Origin: Rhizophagus clarus
Lineage: Eukaryota > Glomeromycota > Glomeromycetes > Glomerales > Glomeraceae
NCBI GenBank assembly: GCA_015698045.1
Contig: BLAL01000262.1
Location: forward strand, 932,501 to 996,500
DNA length: 64,000 nucleotides
Direction of reading: 5' to 3'
The notes beneath the pieces are model-generated. The model was given only the letters and a program-made list of their open reading frames with translations, did no database searches and had not been told where the DNA came from. The stretch's first letter is position 1. Each line of letters begins with the position of its first letter. A program made the translations under genes and the position numbers. Shown one piece after another: positions 1-10,424 of this stretch.

Positions 1-3000
1 AAAGCAAGTAAATTTGAAAATAATGATTATGGAACGGTAATTTTACCATATGGTCCCAAATATAATGCGAAAAGAATTAAGAGATTAATTTATACAAAGG
101 TACATACAGTATAAAACAATACAAAAAGTAATATTTTTTTTTTTTTTTGTCTTTAAAAATAACAAACACATCTCTTTTTTCATTAACATTAGGATATGGT
201 ATTGAATTCAAAATGGTATGAAAAAAACAAAGAGAGAGTTCTACATAGACATCCATGCTTCTTTGGTACTATGGAGCAAATTTTCAATGACTGTTGTGGC
301 CACTGCCCTGTTCCTAGTACCCCAGAAGAAGTTGCTAGTCAAATTGAAGAAGACAAAATATTTATAAGAGGAAAAATGGAATTTATAAAGGATGATCCAG
401 GGAGACAAACTGTTGGAAGCTTTCATCCGTTAACCGACAATGATTGGGCAACGCAAGCTTATATTACTAATGTTAGAGAAGATCTGTGTAATGCTTGTGC
501 CAGAGGTGAAGTAGATGTCGTTGAGAATCTCTTAAAACAAAATTCAAATATTAATGAGGACTCACAAACCAATAAGGTTAATGTTGAAGCAAGAGATTAT
601 CTTGGAAGGACTCCATTACAGTTGGCTGTTTTAGGAGGTCATACTGAGATAGTTAGGATTTTATTACAACACGATGCAAGAATTACCGCAAGGATGCCAG
701 ATGGTAAAACTGTCGTTCATTTGAGCTCACAATATGGATATTTAGATATTTTAAAATTATTATTACAAAAAAGTGATGAAAATAAGAAAAAAGCGCAAGA
801 AAAAGAAAAGGAAAAATTGGAAACTAATAATAACGACATGATAATTGATGATTCATTAGAAATGGTTAATGGAATACAAGGTCCATCAATAGCATCTAAA
901 GATCAAGATCCAGATTCAATTTTAGATCCGAGAAATGAGAACGAGCATGTTGACATAGTAGATATAAATGGCGAGTCTCGGGATCATCCATTAACTCCTT
1001 TAGAATATGCAATATTATTTGGAAATGTAGAAATAGTAAGACAATTGGTTAAAGCTGGAGCAAACGTTCAAAGATTAATTAAGTTACAAAATCATAATGT
1101 AAAATATGAGCCCTGTTATCCATTAAATTTATGTTTATTAACTCAGGACCAGAAATCTGGATTGGAAATAGCTTCGATTTTACTGGAAAATGGTGCATCA
1201 GCTTCTCGGGTAAATTATTATTTTTTTTTTTTATGATTTTTGTTTATTTCTTATTCGTTTATTAAAAAATTATTTTTTTTTTCCATTTATTTATTTATTT
1301 AATTAATTTAGATCGGTTACAATTTCAACAGTATTTTACATTTTGCTGTTAAAATTGGGAAAATACAATTTGTTAAATTGTTTCTTGATATGGATCCAAA
1401 ATCATTACAACAAATTAATTCATTGAATTCTCATCTTGAATCCCCACTCTACCTAGCTGTTGCTAATAACCATTTAGAAATCACTGAATTATTAATTAAG
1501 TATGGTGCAACAGTAAGTATTTCGTGTCCTCTTTTGTGCATTTAACTGAAGAAAATTTTCATTCGTTCATCTTTAAAATAGGCATATATTACATTAGAAA
1601 AATCTCAAGAATATCTTAATCGTAGAAAATCTTCTGAAACAGCTGAAAGTTTACTCAAAAGTGTACGACAGCCTATATTTAATGCTTTACAAAATAATTT
1701 ATATTGTACTTTAATTGAAGCTGGAGTAGACGTCAATGCTACCTATTATAAAGAATATATTAGAGAAATTGAAAAATTAATAGATGATAACAAAGCCAAA
1801 ATTAAAGGGTATGAAGAAATGTTGGAACATTTAAATGGAAAAAAAAAACAAACTCAAAATGAAAGAAGAGTAACAAATATTTTACAGTATCTGGACGGAT
1901 TAATTGAAAAAGAAAAAAAGGATGTAAAAGGATCCTATAGAGAATATGCATTAAATCACCATACCATCGAAGATTTTTATGAATTCTTACGCCGAAAATA
2001 TCCAGCATTATGCCCTCCGCATTCATTTCAAAAACCTTATAATAGCGAAGACATAAATGAGCTCAAAGAAAAATACGCGAAGTTAATTGAATTAGAAATT
2101 AGTAAATTAAACTATAACAAAGAATGTTTAGAATACTGTATTAATCATGGCACTAAAAATTCAAATATACCAAAGAAATTGATGAAAGGATATCAAGAGA
2201 GGATATTACCAGAAGAAAAGGCTGAAATGTTAGCGGCTGAAGAAAAAGAAAGTTATCTAAACGAAGAGATTCTTTTACAACAAGCTGTAAAAAAGCAACA
2301 GGAAGAAATTGATGAAATTGAGCAAATAAACTTTGATGAACTTATAATGAAATTCACTTATCTTGATAGTATATATGGAAAAACTATACCGGCAAAACTG
2401 AATCAAGAATATATGGAATTATATCAAGCTGTTTATGTTAATGATATTAGCAAAGTTGAAAAATTGTCTCAAACTCTAGTTTTAGCCGTCAAAGATAAAT
2501 TTGACATGTCACCATTTATGTGGGCTTGTCTACGTGGTCATAGTGAATTGGCTGTTAAAATTTTAGATATTGTTTCTAGTCAATATGTGCCTAAGAAAAT
2601 TATTAATTCTAATGAGGATGACGAGAATGAAAGTATTAACGCTATTAACAACTACGATATTATTGGTAAATAATTTATATTGAAATTGAATTTTTTTTTA
2701 AAAATAAAAAAAAAAATAAAATAACTTGATTTTGTTTTAATAAAATAGAATCATCAAATGAACCAAGTGATGATAGAATGGATTACACGTATCAAGAACC
2801 TTCACAAACGACCTTAATGAATGTATTTGAAGACAAAAATAACAACAAGTTCAGATTTTTTAATATTAAGCCCATATCTGATTATTCAATATTTCAATTT
2901 CTAAGTTATCGAAAAAGATTTGTAAATGTAGAAGTTATACCTGAAAAATTCTTAAAAGAAAGTAACTTAAGTCAAAATAAATATTACTTAAATGGGTTTG

Positions 3001-4843
3001 ATGTTGCTGTTTTAAAAAACGATTTAAAAATGGTAAAAAATATTTTGGATTGGGCTGAAAGATATCAAAATATTGAAGGTGAGATTGTTAGGTTTTTATT
3101 AACAATATTTAAACAAAACATTTATTTTGATTGAAATTATTTAGATAAAAATCTTGAAAAGACTGGAGGATTAGTTACATATTTGGTTCAAGGATTGGAT
3201 AACCATTGTAAAAGAAATCCGATGATAGACTCGATCTATTTTGGATATGTGGATATGATGGATTTGCTAATTGAGTAAGTCTAATCAAAATCATGATTTT
3301 ATAAGTTTAAAATGATATTTTTATTGTTTTTTTTTTGTTTACAGATATGCTGCAGGAGGAAATAATTTTTCCATCTTTGACATTAAAGATCCTGAAGAAG
3401 AAATTCTTACGTTTAAGATACCAAAGTAATTTTTTTTTTATAATCTTATCATGAAATGAAATGAAAATATAATTTATTAACTTTTATTGTTTCATTTAAG
3501 ATACTATCAAGGTTTAGATGTGAATGGTTCCAAGAAAAAATCTTGGATAATTAATTACGTTCCTGGTTTTTCCAATAACAAAGATGTAAAACCCTCATTT
3601 ATATTTTACGCTGCGTATTACGGAAATATAACAAGTATACAATATTTTTTCTCTGACAGACCAATAAATGCGTTAAAAAAGTTCGCATATAAGTACATTA
3701 ACAACAACTCAAAAGATTTAAGAGTAACGATCTTGAATACTATTGAAGATATTCAAAAAGTTGGTAGAAAATTATTTATTTACGAATTATTTTGCAATGA
3801 AACACCATTTCACTGGGCTGTAGAAGGAAATAAACACTGTGCAATTGAAGAACTAGTTAAATTGTATAGTAAGGAGAAAGAAATTAATGACCAAATAGGA
3901 GACAACAATAAGGAACATCATTTAACAATCGAAGAAATTCTAGATATGAGAACCGATCGCAAGAAAGTAACTGCCTTACTTTTAGCTGCTCACTTTGGTT
4001 ACAACGAATGCGTTAGGACATTATTAAAAGTTGGAGCAAATCCTGAAATTGTGGATCGCAATGGCTGGTCTCTAGTTCATCATGCTGCGTATGTATATTA
4101 TCAATATATTTATTCCTAAAATTTTATTTTTTTTTAAAAAATATTAACTTTTGTTTTATAGAAATAAAAACAATATTGGGACAATTAAATTATTATATGA
4201 GTTGTTGCAACCAGAAACTTATCAGAAAATGCTGAAAAAACGTAGTAAATCGTTCAATCACACACCAATATCAATTTCGATTCTTGAATCCAACATCAAA
4301 TTAACTGAATATCTTTTACAACATGCCTCTACTATGAGTTTATTCGCTCGTGATTTTGAGGGCAATCGATATCTTCATTTATCTCTTAGAGAAGGTCTTT
4401 GGTATATTTCAAAAAAATTGATTGAATTGGAATCTATGGCTATAGCTGGAGATTGTGAGAAGGTTGGTACCTTATTTCACGAAAATTCATTTGGACAAAC
4501 TCCGACAGACATAGCCATACAAATGTTTTTGAATAAACTATCGGATATTTTATTTGAATCACCATTTTCTCCAAATAACAAACAAGTTGAAAAGGAACAA
4601 GCTATAGAAAAATGTGCGATTAAAGCTTTTAACCTTATGGTGCCATTTTATTTGCCTAGAAATGAAGGAAACCCATTATCAAAAAGAGTGCTTGTTGAAT
4701 TTAATCAAGTTAATGATATGACACACAAGTTAGCCAAGAAAATTTCAGATGGACATGGTAGAAAAATTATATCAAAAGAAATAAATACTAATGCTGAGAT
4801 TTATCCTTCAATATTTAAATATTGGTCACCGCCGTCATGGTAA
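1..4843 (+). CDS. Ankyrin-repeat protein, 5'-truncated, nine exons visible
   Basis: The gene enters from the left edge and ends at TAA 4841-4843. Exons read from GT/AG borders: 1-99, 193-1209, 1312-1512, 1582-2665, 2749-3078, 3145-3274, 3345-3425, 3501-4088, 4162-4843. They total 4212 nt, exactly 1404 codons in one frame, which is strong support for the model. The first exon is open from base 1, so the ATG at 196 is internal. The N-terminal visible part holds a conserved-looking Cys/His/Pro-rich block ending in GHCPVPSTPEE. Ankyrin motifs recur through the protein, for example GRTPLQLAVLGGHTEIV, PLTPLEYAILFGNVEIV, ESPLYLAVANNHLEIT, TALLLAAHFGYNECV and GWSLVHHAA. A charged coiled-coil-like stretch lies around 1750-2350. 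There is no signal peptide or membrane segment in the visible part. Ankyrin repeats bind proteins; the specific partner is unknown. The predicted class is a large fungal ankyrin protein. Confidence 0.9.
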
Positions 4844-5326
4844 TATAAAAATTAGTATTCTTATTGAATTGAACGGAGTAAATTACAAACTTATTAAATA
4901 TTTTATCATATTTAAATTACTAAATAATAACAAACTTATTAATTATTTATCATTTTAATTCTCTATATAATTTACTTACATTTTGATATGTATTGCATTT
5001 AATAAATAAAATTTCCTTGAAAAATTAATAATTAAAAAGATTAATTTTAAATCAACAAAAAAAAAAGATCAATTTTACTAACAAGATGTTCTATTATGCA
5101 AATTTCACTTTGTTTTAGCAAAATTCGCGATGATTTTATTGGTGGACTTGAATTACATGTACTGTAGTTCATGTAGTTCATCAAATTGGAATCGCATTCT
5201 CGCATCTTTAATTAATGGATACGAATGATAATAGGCAGCGTTTATTGACTTGTAATACGGGTTGTCTAAATCTAAAGCAGTATCACGTGATTTGTAATTA
5301 TATAATTGGAATTTTACGATCATTTT
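4844..5326. other. 3' flank of the ankyrin gene, no gene seen
   Basis: AT-rich DNA with AATAAA-like signals shortly after the stop codon (for example near 5000-5010). It holds one copy of the palindrome TCACGTGA at 5283-5290. No coding frame or element borders were recognised. Confidence 0.5.
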
Positions 5327-5423
5327 AACGAAAGTTCAAATAAATGTCTTTTACTTTGTATCGGTTACTTCCTTTCTAAATAACATAAATAAATAAATAA
5401 AATAAACGAAAGTTCAAATAAAT
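5327..5423. mobile_element. Short insert with A-rich tail flanked by 19-bp direct repeats
   Basis: A perfect 19-bp direct repeat (5327-5345 and 5405-5423, beginning AACGAAAGTTC) flanks 59 bp. The insert ends in an (AAAT)n-like tail. This is the layout of a severely 5'-truncated retroposed sequence with its target-site duplication. The inserted piece is too short to assign to a family. Confidence 0.5.
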
Positions 5424-6278
5424 CGAAAACGGTATTTAAAACCTTTTTTTGTGCTCTAAGTAAACTTGCAGAGCGGACCAATATACGTTTAGTATATGTA
5501 AATCTAAAGAGTCATACATGTGAAAAGTTTTATTTAGAAAAAAGTAATTTATCTCGAAGTCGCGTGATACTACTCCGTTTTAGACGTATCTGGCGTAGAT
5601 TTTTACCCATAATATTACGATCCAAGGTATAATACAGATATGTTGCGTGATTAATCATTCAAAAAATACCATTAATTAACTGTACTATACTATAATATAA
5701 TGGATAAGCTTTCATGTAAAAATCTATCAATATTAAAAAAAAAAAAAGACAAACATGTTAAAAATCAATCATATAACAAATTAGACGTCCTTAAGAAACA
5801 GTTCCATATCAACATAATAATAATTTGTTTTAGCAAATTATCAAACAAAAATCTGAATATTATTTATTAATTTCTCGTACTTACCAGAAACCTTATTGTT
5901 TTGTTATTGTTACGATATCAAAATGAGATCATAATTAACGATGTCATTTAATTTGAGGTTTCTGCAAAATATGATTTTAATTGATTCGTCACGAAATTAA
6001 ATCTAAAATTTACTTTCATTACGAGATTTAATTCTCTTCTTCATATAATACGGTATATTATCTCACAATTTAAGAATGTAAACAATATCGTATACTATTA
6101 TGAAATTGTATCAATTGCTGTGAATTGAATAATTATTATTCTTAAAGTATTTTTTAAAAAAAAATTCTTTGCCTTATTTTTAAAGCGTAATTGCATAACT
6201 AAGATAGATATAAATGTTGTACGCCAGGTTTCGATTTGCGTCAAATGCGGCTGGTATGTAGATTGATAACAACGTGCA
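5424..6278. other. Gene-free AT-rich stretch
   Basis: No convincing coding frame. A near-palindrome CGCGTGATACTACTCCG lies near 5563 and resembles the TCACGTGA-containing repeats found elsewhere. Nothing else recognised. Confidence 0.4.
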
Positions 6279-6440
6279 GTGTTGGCATTTGGTCGTGGCC
6301 AAGCTAATTTGTTTGACCATTGGCCAAGGCAACGGCCAAAATTTAGCGGCCAAAATGCTATTGGGAATTGGCCGCGGCCAAAAATTTTTTTGGCCAATTT
6401 GGCCGTTGGCCGTTGGGCAAATCGGCCAAATCGGCCAAGA
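6279..6440. repeat. GGCCAA/TTGGCC-rich low-complexity block
   Basis: About 160 bp containing roughly a dozen copies of GGCCA or TTGGCC on both strands, far richer in GC than its surroundings. Both strands are open over part of it, as expected of a simple repeat, so the short ORFs here are not genes. It may be the core or subterminal part of a miniature transposon, as similar TTTTGGCC motifs recur near 8180, 44350, 45150 and 61700. Confidence 0.6.
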
Positions 6441-6480
6441 TTTATAACGTATAATTTCGCATAAAATTAAATAATTTTTT

Positions 6481-6730
6481 TTTGTGTAAGTTTACGCAGT
6501 CAACATAAAGTTACAACATGTAAGATTTTTACGCTTTACAGGAGTAGATTTGCAAACTTAGGTACGTTTACGTTAATGTAAATTTACAATATGTAGATTA
6601 ACATAAATTTACAGAATGTAGCTTATAAGCTTGCATAAGTTTACACGGTCGACGTAAAACAAACTTACGCCTTAAAATTTTCTGATGAGCTTATACAAGT
6701 TTACTTACGGAATTTCGTTAGTAAAGAAAC
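6481..6730. repeat. Repeats of GTAAGTTTACG-type motif (MITE-like)
   Basis: A segment reading roughly TAAGTTTACRCRGTCRAC occurs at 6486-6503 and again at about 6636-6653, with several shorter TTTACG or GTAAATTTAC copies in between on both strands. This clustering is typical of the ends of non-autonomous DNA transposons. No clean terminal repeat pair or target duplication was found. Confidence 0.35.
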
Positions 6731-7035
6731 ATGTCTAACTCACGTAAGCTGCATTTATTTTTATATGGATAGTTTTTTAAAAAACCTGCAAAAAGTAAAA
6801 AAAAATAGTATAATAACAACTGTTAATTGTTAGTAAATGCTCCTTCTCAATCATCAAATTAAAAATAGAGATAAACCAAAATTATCATAGATAATCTGAA
6901 ACATTCAAAATAATTTGTAAAAATAGAAACAAGATGATAATATCCCATAAGGTTTTTTATAAGATCTAAATCTAATAAGAAAATAGAACTTTTACACTAT
7001 GAAGACTAAAAATATTTGCATAATGTGACCATCAG

Positions 7036-7361
7036 TTCTTTAATGCACGTCTGAAATGTGTGTCAGGTTGGTGGCGCAGCAATTTTCAAAGCAAGTTTAT
7101 TACTTAACAAAAAATTCTCAAAATTTTAACGTGACCGTATTTTTAGCTGCTCTGAAAGTTTACTTAAAGACTGGAAGTGGGTTATGAATGTTGTTTTTGA
7201 CTTTATATATAAAAAATCTTTCAAAACAAAAACACACATATTACATAATCTTTATAAAAGCTTTATATATTAAGAAAATTTTTTTTTGAAAAAATATTCT
7301 GCGCTACAGTCAGTTGACTGCGCCACCAACCTGACACACATTTCAGATATGCTTCTTTAAT
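7036..7361. mobile_element. 308-bp MITE, 35-bp TIRs, 9-bp target duplication (Mutator-like)
   Basis: The element spans 7045-7352. Its inverted repeats (7045-7079 and 7318-7352) match over 35 bp with two or three mismatches; the core reads TCTGAAATGTGTGTCAGG. It is flanked by a perfect 9-bp direct repeat TTCTTTAAT at 7036-7044 and 7353-7361. A 9-bp target duplication is the signature of Mutator-like elements. The interior is non-coding, so it would need a transposase supplied elsewhere. Confidence 0.85.
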
Positions 7362-7619
7362 TTACTATTGCAATTTATATCTAATTAACAAAAAAAAAAT
7401 CTAACAAATATTAAATATAAATAAAAAAATTAAAATTTATATATAACAAATTAAAATACTTAACTTTGAGAATCTATAAATCACAATAATAGTTCTAAAA
7501 GACTTATAGCTTTGGACGGACAAAAAAAACCAGAATTATTAAATTGCTCATTGCGCAGTAATCAATAATACAAAATTTTAAGCTGAAAATCAGCCGATTT
7601 TATTAATGTGAAATCTACT

Positions 7620-8870
7620 TTCTATAATAAGCTCACATCGGCGTTTCATTGAATTTACTAATCCAATTAGGATAGATTGTAGAATGTAAACTGGCATAAA
7701 TCTCTAAGATTTCTTGGCATTTTTCGTTCTACACTATTTTTAACAATACCCCAAAAATTCTCTATTGGTTTTAGATCTGGACTGTTAGAAGGCCAGTCAA
7801 TAACTTCGGGCATATTATCACGAATAAAATTCTTCGCAAGGTAACTGGTATGCTTTGGATTATTATCATGTTAAAACCGCCAATCATTCCCTAATAAATC
7901 TTCAATTTCTGGAAGTTCACCACGTAGTATATTTACATAAAATTCAACATCCATTATTCCGGAAAGACAATATAAACTTGTTTTTCCTTTTATACAGAAT
8001 CCTCCCACGTACTGTATAGTTAAGATCCGAGGATCATCCGTCATCCGTCATCCAAGCAGATCGGATGGCAGATGATCTGCATCAGATGACAGATGATCCA
8101 TGATCCGAATTGGATGAGATTTTTTTTGCATACAGCCAAATTTATAATACCAAAATTATAAATTTTTGGCAATGGCCGTAATTCTGGCCGGAATTATATA
8201 ATCAGCGTATAAATTTCCTTGTTTTGAATAATTGTAAAACCAAACTCGAGTTGCATAATTTAGGCTATCATTATGAAATTATCTGCACTCAAGTGACTCA
8301 AATTAAGCCTGATTCAGATGAAACGGATTATCTGATTGTCAGATTCGTTGGATAAAATCAGATCGGATTATCTGACTCATCTGACAGACTGTCGGAACTC
8401 GGATGACGACTGACGGATCTCAACTCTATCCCCATGCAAGGATTTTTACTCGATCTTTGGGCATAGGATGTATTGGTCATTGTCCTTTATACCAACGCTC
8501 TAAAGTATTTCAAAAAAGCTGATGAAAAGCAGTTTCATCTGAAAATAGAGTAATATTCCAATCATCATTAAGGTGTTTTTTAGCCCATTCTATGCGTTTA
8601 AGTTTATGATTTGCAGTTAACATTTGGTGATGCTCTTGGAAGTTTTTTATGACATCCATGATTAGTTAAATGACTTCCTATTGTTCTATAGAATACATCT
8701 ATACCAGTTGAGGATAACCTTGTTGATAAAGCTCTTGTAGAAATGTAAAAATCTTGACGGTTATATTGACCTAATGCTCTTGATGCATTTGCTGTAATCT
8801 TTTTTGGAATTGTTCCATCATTTTTGTTTTTTTCAGCTTGGAACAAAAAAAAAAACTGGAAAATTTTCCG
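7620..8870 (-). pseudogene. Broken Tc1/mariner-family transposase
   Basis: Read on the minus strand, the segment shows the order of a Tc1 transposase: a helix-turn-helix region with SRALGQYNRQDFYISTRALS (8600-8846), then RIEWAKKHLNDDWNITLFSDE with the first catalytic Asp (around 8550-8600), HDNNPKHTSYLAKNF carrying the second Asp (around 7840-7880), and WPSNSPDLKPIENFWG carrying the last catalytic residue (around 7740-7800). It is dead: there is a frameshift near 8608, stop codons occur in the body (including one in place of the usual Gln before HDN), and a separate 408-bp element is inserted in the middle (8018-8425). The C-terminal residues fade out near 7620. The usual length of about 340 aa fits once the insert is removed. 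Confidence 0.85.
8018..8425. mobile_element. 408-bp GATCCG-rich MITE nested in the Tc1 transposase
   Basis: Inverted ends AGTTAAGATCCG (from 8018) and, on the other strand, AGTTGAGATCCG (from 8425) bound a segment that is foreign to the transposase reading frames on both sides. Both subterminal regions are packed with GATCATCCG, ATCAGAT and CAGATGA motifs. No convincing target duplication was resolved (TAT/CTAT at most). It is younger than the transposase it interrupts. Family unassigned. Confidence 0.7.
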
Positions 8871-9038
8871 CGTAATAAAATTGCACAGATTAACGATAAT
8901 TAAAATAATATAAAATAGAATATGACCTTCAGGTAATCACGTCACAATTGTTATATATATTTTTTATTATGTGCAACAGTAGTTTTTTTTAGCCTTCTAA
9001 CTATTTTTTCGTTTTTTGAGAAAATTTTAATTAGAAAC

Positions 9039-9161
9039 ATGATTACCGAGCACGAAGTTAATCGTCAAGCTATACAACGATTATGGAATCAAGGTATTCG
9101 GAATGCCATGGAAATTCATAAACGGACTAATTTACCCCTTTCTACTATAACATGTGTGTGA
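9039..9161 (+). pseudogene. Tc1-type transposase N-terminal fragment, opposite strand
   Basis: A 40-codon open stretch begins MITEHEVNRQAIQRLWNQG and contains KRTNLPLSTI. This resembles the first helix-turn-helix of Tc1-like transposases, the very part that is missing from the minus-strand copy ending at about 8870. It is in the opposite orientation, so it is either a second, truncated element or an inverted piece of the first. It stops at TGA 9159-9161 and then runs into sequence resembling a pogo-type terminal repeat (CTCGATATAACGAA). Confidence 0.5.
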
Positions 9162-9503
9162 GGAACTCGATATAACGAACCATTCATACAGGATGTCAAT
9201 GAGTAGTGCCGGCCGAGACTAAGTTAATTCCAGCTGGAGTTATGAATTTAGGATGGTATCGGTTTATTGCGAATATATAAATACATACACTATGACTAGT
9301 TTATGATTAAACTTAGCTATACTGCATGTAATAATTGCGAAAATTATAATAAAGTCAATATATAGTGATGATTGGTGAAATTAATTAATTATAATGGATT
9401 ATCCCGAATCGTCATATCGAGTTATGACTGTATTAGAATATTTAGAAATAAAAAGAAGTACGATATCTATATATCTTAATTGTATTATAATAAAATTACA
9501 TTG

Positions 9504-10424
9504 TAGAGTTTGGAACCGGATGCACCATCCGGTTTCAAATCCGGTTTCTCCCATTTTTTTTATGATTCGGTTTAATCTGAATTTATATTACAAAAACTGG
9601 TTTGCGAGTGCAACCGGGTGCTCAAACCGGTTTGATATTAATGAAAATTTATTACTGATCGTTTTTATACAAATTTAAAAACTAGGTTAGCAAATTTTCA
9701 AATCTACAATATATATATTTAATTAATGGAAGAAAATAACAAACATATTAAATTATTTTTTTTAGTAAAATACCATATATAAAACCGATCATAATTTTAA
9801 AAATTTGAAAATTTATTTAAACGTTTTAATTAACACGCTTTAAAGAATTAAAAAAAACGGTTTAATAAATACAAGAAAGAATTTTTAAAAAAAGAATTTT
9901 TTGATTATTTTTCACAGTAACCTTTGAGTGCTGGTTATTTCTCAACTTTATTATTTAATAAGTACAAACCTAAGTTATATAGCTACTAGACTAAATTTGA
10001 TAGAGGAAAATATTTAAGAATATCTCCAGTAAAGTAATCTCATTAACTGACCACCTCTTTAATAAGTCATCTTTCAGTCTGATTTGTTTTGTTGCAAATA
10101 AAGTAGATCTCACACATTTCTTTCCTTATTATTACTTTTAAATAATTAGCGGCTGCAACCTAATCCAGATCTGGTTTGCATGTAAATCATTGTATAATTT
10201 CATAAGTTGATAACTAAATATAACCAGAAAACCAGGAACATGACTTCACTTGTGGCTAATTATTTTATTATTTATTCAATTATGATAAATTTATAATTAA
10301 ATAATTATAAACCGGGTGCATAAATCGGTTTCAACCGGTTTTGTAAAAACCGATTTGAAAAGGGTCAAACCGGTTGCACCCGTTTTAAATTCAGTTTTCA
10401 AAATGCAACCGGTTCCAAACTCTA
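9504..10424. mobile_element. 921-bp non-autonomous hAT-like element
   Basis: The terminal inverted repeat TAGAGTTTGGAACCGG is perfect over 16 bp at both ends (9504 rightwards; 10424 leftwards), followed by one mismatch and GCA. The flanks are TTACATTG and GTACATTG, an 8-bp target duplication with one difference. TIRs starting TAGAG plus 8-bp duplications point to the hAT superfamily. Both subterminal regions (9504-9640, 10310-10424) are full of AACCGG/CCGGTT copies, plausible transposase binding sites. Short ORFs at the ends only reflect these repeats. Confidence 0.8.
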
